This document shows, piece after piece, positions 58,629 to 64,000 of a stretch of 64,000 nt of DNA (its first letter is position 1; each line of letters begins with the position of its first letter). Under the pieces are notes generated by a model. The model was not told where the DNA came from. It did not search any database and worked only from the letters and a program-made list of their open reading frames with translations. The DNA comes from Paracoccus subflavus (lineage in GTDB: Bacteria > Pseudomonadota > Alphaproteobacteria > Rhodobacterales > Rhodobacteraceae). Location: the NCBI RefSeq assembly GCF_004310345.1, contig NZ_SISK01000004.1:62001-126000 (forward strand), given 5' to 3'. A program made the position numbers and the translations under genes.

Positions 58629-59093
58629 TTACAGCGGCAGCCAGGGGCCAAAGCGCCGGAACGGCAGCCCCAGGCCATAGCTGAAGATCAGCGTGGACAT
58701 GATCGTGACGACCACCGACAGCACCAGGGCGGCCAGCGGCCGCATCCGCAGGGACGCCTGCGATGCGATCAGCGTGGTGACGAACAGCGCGGGCACGAAG
58801 CCCAGGCCCCGCACGGTCAGGCCGAAGAAGATCGGGGCGGGCAGGATGAACAGGATGCCCCGCCAGGCGATGCGGCCCATCGGCTCGTCATCGGGACGGC
58901 CAAAGGCCTTGAACAGGATCACCGCGCCCAGGATGAACAGCAGCCCCGACAGGACCATCGGAAAATAGCCCGGCCCCATCCGGGTCGAGGTTCCCATGTC
59001 CAGTCCCAGGCCCTGCCAGGCGAAAAAGCCCGCGATGGCCATGAACAGCAGCCCCGCGGCGATATCGGTGCCGTCCTTCGGTTTCGTGGACAT
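58629..59093 (-). CDS. tctB: Tripartite tricarboxylate transporter, small membrane subunit TctB
   Basis: 154 residues, four hydrophobic segments. ARMGPGYFPMVLSGLLFILGAVI-like stretch (seen as TRMGPGYFPMVLSG) is the TctB hallmark. Lies between the second binding protein gene and tctA, giving the order tctC2-tctB-tctA-tctC1 in transcription direction. Confidence 0.9.
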   Translation of the reverse strand: MSTKPKDGTDIAAGLLFMAIAGFFAWQGLGLDMGTSTRMGPGYFPMVLSGLLFILGAVILFKAFGRPDDEPMGRIAWRGILFILPAPIFFGLTVRGLGFVPALFVTTLIASQASLRMRPLAALVLSVVVTIMSTLIFSYGLGLPFRRFGPWLPL

Positions 59094-59160
59094 GGTGCCT
59101 CCGGCTTGTCGAAACGCCCCGCCGCGTCATGGCGGCGGGGCTGTGGCCCGATACGGGTAT

Positions 59161-60135
59161 TCAGTCGGCGTAAACGCCCGCAGCCTCGATCACCGGCTTC
59201 CAGCGGGCGATTTCAGATTCCAGCTTGGCCTTCAGGGCCTCGGGGGTGGCATCCTCGGCAGGCGAGGGGGCGGTGCCCAGGTCGGCCATGGCCTTGGCGA
59301 CCCCCTCGTCGGCAAGCGCCTTTTGCAAGGATTCCGACAGGCGCTGATTGACTTCGGCGGGCGTGCCCTTGGGGGTATAGATGCCGTGCCAGATGCCGAA
59401 CTGCATCGCCTCCAGCCCGGATTCGGCGGCTGTCGGCAGGTCGGGGAACAGGTCCAGCCGTTCCGGGGTGGTCACGGCATAGGCCTTGATGGTGCCCGCC
59501 TTGATCTGCTGGGTGGTGTTGGTGGTCTGGTCGCACATGATGTCGACCTGTCCGCCCAGCAGGTCGGTCATCGCCGGGCCGGTGCCCTTGTAGGGAACCG
59601 TGACCAGCGGCACCTCGAGCGCCTGCATCAGCAGCATCCCGCACAAGTGGCTGGCCGCGCCGATCCCGGCATTCGCCAAGGTCAGGGAATCGGCATTGGC
59701 CTTGACGTATTCGACAAAGGCCGGGAAATCGTCGGGCTCGAAATCCTGGCGGGCGGTGACGACCATCGGCACCTCGGTCACAAGGCCCACATATTCAAAG
59801 GCGTCCAGCGTTTCATAGGCCAGGTTGCGATACAGCGTTTCCGAGGTTGCCATGCCGATATGGTGCAGCAGCACGGTGTATCCGTCGGGCTCGGCCTTGG
59901 CGACATTGCCCGCGCCCAGGGTGCCGCCCGCGCCGCCGACGTTCTCGATCACGATCTGCTGGCCCAGATCGGCCGACATGCGTTCGGCCACCAGCCGTGC
60001 CACCGTGTCGGTCGGCCCGCCTGCCGCGAAGGGTACCACCATGGTGATCTGGCGTTCGGGATAGTCCTGCGCAAAGGCCGGCGCGGTCAGGATCGTGGCG
60101 GCCAGAAGGCCCGCCGTCATCTTCGATAGGGTCAT
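59161..60135 (-). CDS. tctC: Tripartite tricarboxylate transporter binding protein (TctC), second copy
   Basis: 324 residues with signal (LLAATILTAPAFA). PERQITMVVPFAAGGPTDTVARLVAERM, ENVGGAGGTLGAGNV and PYKGTGPAMTDLLGGQV are again family hallmarks. It differs from the first copy over most of the ligand region (IGMATSETLYRNLAYETLD here), so a different ligand is likely. GGGAGGAC precedes the ATG. First gene of the operon. Confidence 0.92.
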   Translation of the reverse strand: MTLSKMTAGLLAATILTAPAFAQDYPERQITMVVPFAAGGPTDTVARLVAERMSADLGQQIVIENVGGAGGTLGAGNVAKAEPDGYTVLLHHIGMATSETLYRNLAYETLDAFEYVGLVTEVPMVVTARQDFEPDDFPAFVEYVKANADSLTLANAGIGAASHLCGMLLMQALEVPLVTVPYKGTGPAMTDLLGGQVDIMCDQTTNTTQQIKAGTIKAYAVTTPERLDLFPDLPTAAESGLEAMQFGIWHGIYTPKGTPAEVNQRLSESLQKALADEGVAKAMADLGTAPSPAEDATPEALKAKLESEIARWKPVIEAAGVYAD

Positions 60136-60181
60136 GTGTCCTCCCAGACATCGTGTGCGGCGCGGCTGACGGCGCCGTCAT

Positions 60182-60203
60182 GCTGGCGCCAGATTGCGCC
60201 AGC
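60182..60203. promoter_or_regulatory. Perfect 8-bp inverted repeat upstream of the tct operon
   Basis: GCTGGCGC-N6-GCGCCAGC, 46 bases before the first tctC start and after the MacB-like gene. With no T-run it may be an operator; a weak terminator of macB is the alternative. The rest of the 148-base gap shows nothing recognisable. Confidence 0.35.
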
Positions 60204-60283
60204 TTTGCAGCGGGACACAACGCATTTCTTTCAAAAGCGTTTATGGCGGCGGACACTTTTTTTCGGTTTTCGGCCCGGAAGGA

Positions 60284-62230
60284 TCACCCCTTGGACAGGG
60301 CCGCCACGGGGTCCAGACGGGACGCGTTGCGCGCGGGCAGAAAGCCGAAGGTGATCCCGATCAGCGTCGAACTGACAAGCGCAGCGATCATGGCGCGGGG
60401 CGACTGGATCATGGAAAAGCTGGTGCTGAGCCGGTCGAACAGCACCTGAAAGCCCAGCGCGACGGCGATGCCCAGGATGCCGCCGATCAGGCAGACCAGC
60501 ATGGCCTCGATCAGGAACTGTTGCAGGATGTCGCCGCGCCGCGCCCCCACGGCCATGCGCAGGCCGATTTCCGACACCCGTTCGGTCACCGACACCAGCA
60601 TGATGTTCATCACCCCGATGCCCCCCACCACCAGCGAGATCACCGCGATGGCCGAGATCAGCAGCGTCAGGGCCCCGGTGGTGCTGGTGATGGTCTGCCG
60701 GATCTGGTCGGTGTTGACGATGAAGAAATCCTGGGTGCCGTGACGTTGCGTCAGGAACCCCGTCACCGCCGCCTGCGCGGCCCCCATGTCGGCATCGTCG
60801 GCAATGCGCAGGGTCAGGCTGGACAGCGTTCGCGTGCCCAGATAGCGGGCCTGCACCGTCGTATAGGGCGCATACATCCGCAGGGTCTGGCTTGCTCCGG
60901 GTCCGCGGGACGAGATGTCCGCCACGCCCACCACGCGCAGCATGGCGTTGCCTGCATAGATCACCTGCCCCACCCCGCCGTCGGGATGGCCTGGAAACAG
61001 GCTGTCGCGGCTGTTGGTGTCGATCACCACCTCTTGCGCCATGCGGTCGATGGCCGTCTGGTCGAATCCGCGTCCCGCGACGATGCTGGACCCGGTAACG
61101 GTGAAATAATCCGCCCCCACGCCGCTGATCTGGGCGTTGGCCTCGGCCGCGCCGTATCGCACGACCGCCGCCGTGGCGGTGCCGGGCGTGGCCGCCGCCA
61201 CAAAGGGCAGCCGGGCCAGGGCCTCGGCATCGGACGCAACCAGCGTGCGGATGCGGCCCGACCGCATGTCGCCAAAGTCGCGGCCCGGAAACACCTCGAG
61301 CGTGTTGGTCCCCAGACTGGCGATATTGGCCAGCACCCGCTGGCGCGAACCCTCGCCAAGCGCCACCACCGACACCACGGACGCAATGCCGATGATGATG
61401 CCCAGCATGGTCAGGAAACTGCGCAGCTTGTGGGCGCGCATCGACACGACGGCCATGCGCGCCGCTTCGAAAAAGGCCGAGCCGGGCAGGGCGCGGGTGG
61501 ACCCTGCCGCCATCGGGCGGGGCGCGGGCGGGGCATCGGTCTGGTTGCGGCGATCGGCGATGATACGACCGTCGCTGATCTCGATCACGCGGCGGGCACG
61601 GGCGGCGACCTTGGGGTCGTGGGTGACGATGATGATGGTGCGGCCGTCGGCATTCAGCTCGTCCAGGATGGACAGCACCTCGTCGCCGCTGCGGCTGTCC
61701 AGCGCGCCGGTGGGTTCGTCGGCCAGGATGATGCCTGCGTCGTTCATCAGCGCGCGGGCGATCGACACGCGCTGCTGCTGGCCCCCCGACAGGGCGGCGG
61801 GACGGTGATCCAGCCGCGTGCCAAGACCCAGCCGGTCCAGCAGTTGCGCGGCCCGTGCGCGCCGGGCCGACACGGGTTCGCCCCTGTAGACGGCGGGGAT
61901 TTCCACATTGCCAAGCGCGCTCAGGTCCGGCAGCAGGTGGTATCGCTGAAAGATGAAGCCGAACCGTTCCCGCCGCAGCGCGGCCAGGTCCGCGCTGTCC
62001 AGCCCGCCAATGTCGCGCCCGGCCAGCAGATAGGTTCCGCTGCTGGGGCGGTCCAGACAGCCCAGGATGTTCATCAGCGTTGTCTTGCCCGATCCCGAGG
62101 CGCCCATGATCGCCACGTATTCGCCGGGCATGACCGTCAGGTCCACGTCGCGCAGCACGGTCAGTTCGCCGTCGCCAGACCGATAGCTGCGCCCGATCCC
62201 CGACAGGCGGATGGCTGGCCGGTCGTCCAT
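60284..62230 (-). CDS. macB: MacB-type ABC transporter (ATPase-permease)
   Basis: 648 residues. N-terminal ATPase: Walker A GASGSGKTTLMN at about 41, signature LSGGQQQRVSIARAL, Walker B IILADEPTGALD. Then a membrane segment (LRSFLTMLGIIIGIASVVSVVALGEGS), a periplasmic MacB domain, and three membrane segments (ISAIAVISLVVGGIGVMNIMLVSVTERVSEIGLRMAVGARRGDILQQFLIEA in blocks). Exports macrolides, toxins or peptides via TolC in known members. ATG starts 3 bases after the adaptor stop codon. Confidence 0.93.
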   Translation of the reverse strand: MDDRPAIRLSGIGRSYRSGDGELTVLRDVDLTVMPGEYVAIMGASGSGKTTLMNILGCLDRPSSGTYLLAGRDIGGLDSADLAALRRERFGFIFQRYHLLPDLSALGNVEIPAVYRGEPVSARRARAAQLLDRLGLGTRLDHRPAALSGGQQQRVSIARALMNDAGIILADEPTGALDSRSGDEVLSILDELNADGRTIIIVTHDPKVAARARRVIEISDGRIIADRRNQTDAPPAPRPMAAGSTRALPGSAFFEAARMAVVSMRAHKLRSFLTMLGIIIGIASVVSVVALGEGSRQRVLANIASLGTNTLEVFPGRDFGDMRSGRIRTLVASDAEALARLPFVAAATPGTATAAVVRYGAAEANAQISGVGADYFTVTGSSIVAGRGFDQTAIDRMAQEVVIDTNSRDSLFPGHPDGGVGQVIYAGNAMLRVVGVADISSRGPGASQTLRMYAPYTTVQARYLGTRTLSSLTLRIADDADMGAAQAAVTGFLTQRHGTQDFFIVNTDQIRQTITSTTGALTLLISAIAVISLVVGGIGVMNIMLVSVTERVSEIGLRMAVGARRGDILQQFLIEAMLVCLIGGILGIAVALGFQVLFDRLSTSFSMIQSPRAMIAALVSSTLIGITFGFLPARNASRLDPVAALSKG

Positions 62231-62233
62231 GGA

Positions 62234-63439
62234 TCAGCCCCGCATCCCGCGCGCCAGCGGGCTGCGGCCGGAGGGGCCGGCAGGCGCGTCCGCCGTGCCG
62301 GTGACGACGGTTTCGCCTTCGGCCAGGCCTTCGGTGATCTCGGCAATGACCTTGTCGTTCAGCCCGACGCTGACCACCCGTTCGGACAGCGTGCCGTCGC
62401 TGCCCTGCACCTGCAGGCGATAGCGCCCGTCATCCTGCGGATCGCCAAGTGCCATGGATGGTACCGTCAGCACGTCCTGCGCGGCGCCCATGACGATATG
62501 CACCTCGGCCGTCATATAGGTGCGCAGGTGGCCGTCCGGGTTGGGGACGGTAAAGCGGCCGTTGTAATAGACCGCCCCGGACGACGATGCAGAGGCCGGG
62601 GACGTGCCGCCGATGCTGGAATCGTTGACGATGCTGTCGGGGGCGGGGGCCACCGATTCCAGAACCGCGTCATGGCGTCGGTCGGGCGCGCCCAGCACGG
62701 TGAACCAGACCGGCTGGCCCGGCTGGACCCGGCCGATGTCGGCCTCAGAGATCTGGGCATGAACCTCCATCCGCGTGAGGTCGCCCAGGACCGCGATGGT
62801 GGGGGCCGACTGCGCGGCGTTCACCGTCTGGCCCTGCTGGGCGGTGATCGCCAGAACCGTGCCGTCGCCGGGGGCGGTGATCCGAGTATAGGCCAGATTT
62901 GCCTGCGCCGTCCGGATCGCGATCCGGGCCTGATCGATCTGCGCGTCAAGCGCCGCGATCTGCGCCTGGGCCACGGCCACGTTCGACACCGCGGTGTCGT
63001 ATTCGGCCTGCAAGGTCAGGTTGCTGGTTTGCAGCCGTTCCAGGCGGGCCAGCGTCCGCTGCGCCAGATCCAGGGTCGATTCCCGCTCGCGCCGCTGCGC
63101 CTCGGCCACGGCCAGATCGGATTCCGCGGCCCGCAGGGCATTTTGCTGGTTGACCGAATCGATCTCGGCAATCAGGTCGCCCCGCCGGACGGTCTGGCCC
63201 AGTTCGACGGCGATGCGGGTGATCCGCCCGGATGCCTGCGCCCCCACCGCAACCAGATTGCGCGGCTTGAGGGTGCCTTGGGCCAGCACCGTCACCTCGA
63301 TATCGGCGCGGGCGACGGGCGAGGTCAGGATCTGCGCGCCGCTGTCGGATGTCTGGCCCACGCCGATCGCCGCCGCCCCCGCCGCCAGCAGCCCGCCGGC
63401 GGCCAGTCCTATCAACCCCAACCGAAATGCGCGCCGCAT
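62234..63439 (-). CDS. macA: Periplasmic adaptor protein, MacA/HlyD type
   Basis: 401 residues. One N-terminal membrane anchor (RLGLIGLAAGGLLAAGAAAIG), then the lipoyl half-motif VLAQGTLKPRNLVAVGAQASGRI, two long coiled-coil helices (QQNALRAAESDLAVAEAQRRERESTLDL in parts), lipoyl second half ITAPGDGTVLAI and beta-barrel domain. Works with MacB and an outer membrane TolC-type channel. Directly upstream of macB on the same strand. Confidence 0.92.
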   Translation of the reverse strand: MRRAFRLGLIGLAAGGLLAAGAAAIGVGQTSDSGAQILTSPVARADIEVTVLAQGTLKPRNLVAVGAQASGRITRIAVELGQTVRRGDLIAEIDSVNQQNALRAAESDLAVAEAQRRERESTLDLAQRTLARLERLQTSNLTLQAEYDTAVSNVAVAQAQIAALDAQIDQARIAIRTAQANLAYTRITAPGDGTVLAITAQQGQTVNAAQSAPTIAVLGDLTRMEVHAQISEADIGRVQPGQPVWFTVLGAPDRRHDAVLESVAPAPDSIVNDSSIGGTSPASASSSGAVYYNGRFTVPNPDGHLRTYMTAEVHIVMGAAQDVLTVPSMALGDPQDDGRYRLQVQGSDGTLSERVVSVGLNDKVIAEITEGLAEGETVVTGTADAPAGPSGRSPLARGMRG

Positions 63440-63572
63440 GAAACCGCCTTATCCCGCCGTCCGTATCCGGCCGTCCGTATCCGAAAGATAAGAGGGATTC
63501 GATCAAATCCAATGGCCCAGTGCCTTGCCGGCACATCACACCCTGATGCACGATCGCCTGTGTCAGCCGATG

Positions 63573-64000
63573 TCACTGTATCCCCCGCACCGCCGGATAG
63601 GCGGCACGGAAGGCCTGATGGGCCGCGTCAAAGGCGTCGCGCAGCGCGGCGTCGGGGGCGATCTCGTCAATCACGCCCGGCGCAGTCATCACGTCGGCGA
63701 TGCTGCCCGACCCGGCTGCCACCATGCCCAGCCGCGCCGCGCCCAGCGCCGCGCCGAATTCCCCATCGGCTGGCAGGGTCAGGGTCGCATCCAGCGTGGT
63801 GGCAATCACCTGCAGCCAGTATCGCGACCGCGCTCCGCCGCCGATGGCCATGATCCGGTCCAGCCGCGCACCGGTGGCCCGCAGCGCCTGGTGGCTGTCA
63901 CGCAGGCCAAGGGCCACCCCCTCCAGCACGGCGCGCACCATGTCGTCGCGTGTCGTGTCGGACCCCAGCCCCGTGAAGGCACCCCGGATCACCGCATCGT
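63573..64000 (-). CDS. FGGY-family carbohydrate kinase, C-terminal end (start outside window)
   Basis: About 142 codons remain; the frame is open at the right edge. AIGGGARSRYWLQVIATTLD is the adenosine-binding signature of FGGY kinases and EFGAALGAARLGMVAAG the following helix, closest to xylulokinase (XylB). ATP-dependent sugar phosphorylation is expected; the sugar cannot be told. Nothing recognisable fills the 133-base gap to the adaptor gene. Confidence 0.8.
   Translation of the reverse strand, partial: DAVIRGAFTGLGSDTTRDDMVRAVLEGVALGLRDSHQALRATGARLDRIMAIGGGARSRYWLQVIATTLDATLTLPADGEFGAALGAARLGMVAAGSGSIADVMTAPGVIDEIAPDAALRDAFDAAHQAFRAAYPAVRGIQ

Noticed and set aside
60194-63853. Open frame of about 1,219 codons on the plus strand, antisense to macB, macA and the kinase
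   Set aside because: It is the shadow of high-GC coding on the other strand: composition is His/Arg/Gly/Ala-rich without domain signatures, whereas the minus strand carries complete families.

Overview
The window is high-GC, gene-dense alphaproteobacterial chromosome. The combination of the ftsW-murG-murC-(DUF2484)-murB-ddl-ftsQAZ-lpxC-bamD-recN order, the 14-residue FtsZ tail ending [10 protein letters not shown], a Pha-type fused antiporter subunit, the EcfG-type promoter and the characteristic C-rich/G-rich intergenic repeat points to Rhodobacteraceae, most likely Paracoccus or a close relative. This is recognition from sequence and gene order, not a database result. No rRNA, tRNA, CRISPR, prophage, insertion sequence or transposase was found. 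The window opens inside rne and closes inside an FGGY sugar kinase.

Region by region. 1-3.7 kb: 3' end of RNase E, ccdA (thiol-disulfide transfer for cytochrome c), and a convergent chromate-type transporter. 3.8-14 kb: second half of the division and cell wall cluster, tightly overlapped from ftsW to ftsA, then ftsZ with its own leader and a strong terminator. 14.1-17.8 kb: lpxC, bamD, recN. 17.8-22.5 kb: a class V aminotransferase divergent from a three-gene overlapping operon resembling the gamma-glutamylated amine (Puu) pathway. 22.5-30 kb: TerB-like protein, polyphosphate kinase 2, and a six-gene Pha/Mrp cation/proton antiporter operon, all on the minus strand. 30.3-32.6 kb: Rieske oxygenase and its reductase, of the glycine-betaine demethylase type. 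32.6-36.9 kb: class Ib ribonucleotide reductase nrdHIEF behind a promoter carrying two NrdR-type boxes. 36.8-40.4 kb: NAD(P)HX repair enzyme, glnB-glnA. 40.5-47.1 kb: a minus-strand operon of two transglutaminase-fold proteins and a permuted ATP-grasp/alpha-E fusion, a predicted but poorly characterised peptide-modification system. 47.2-53.5 kb: cobalamin aminotransferase-fold decarboxylase, YbjN protein, proC, CsaA-like protein, 2-hydroxyacid dehydrogenase, csbD, CorA, DUF475. 53.5-56 kb: a protealysin-like M4 peptidase paired with its emfourin-type inhibitor, and a DUF808 membrane protein. 56.1-60.1 kb: a tripartite tricarboxylate transporter with two different binding proteins. 60.3-63.4 kb: MacA/MacB-type efflux pair. 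63.6 kb to the end: FGGY kinase.

How the genes work together. Most of the window is core growth machinery (envelope synthesis, division, dNTP supply, ammonium assimilation). The accessory content concerns nitrogen compounds (betaine, polyamine-like amines), ion homeostasis and stress (Pha antiporter, CorA, CsbD, TerB, PPK2). The least explained parts are the transglutaminase/ATP-grasp/alpha-E operon and the peptidase-inhibitor pair. The regulatory sites best supported by the bases themselves are the nrd NrdR boxes, the EcfG-type csbD promoter, the palindrome in front of the Rieske oxygenase gene and the probably leaderless terB promoter.
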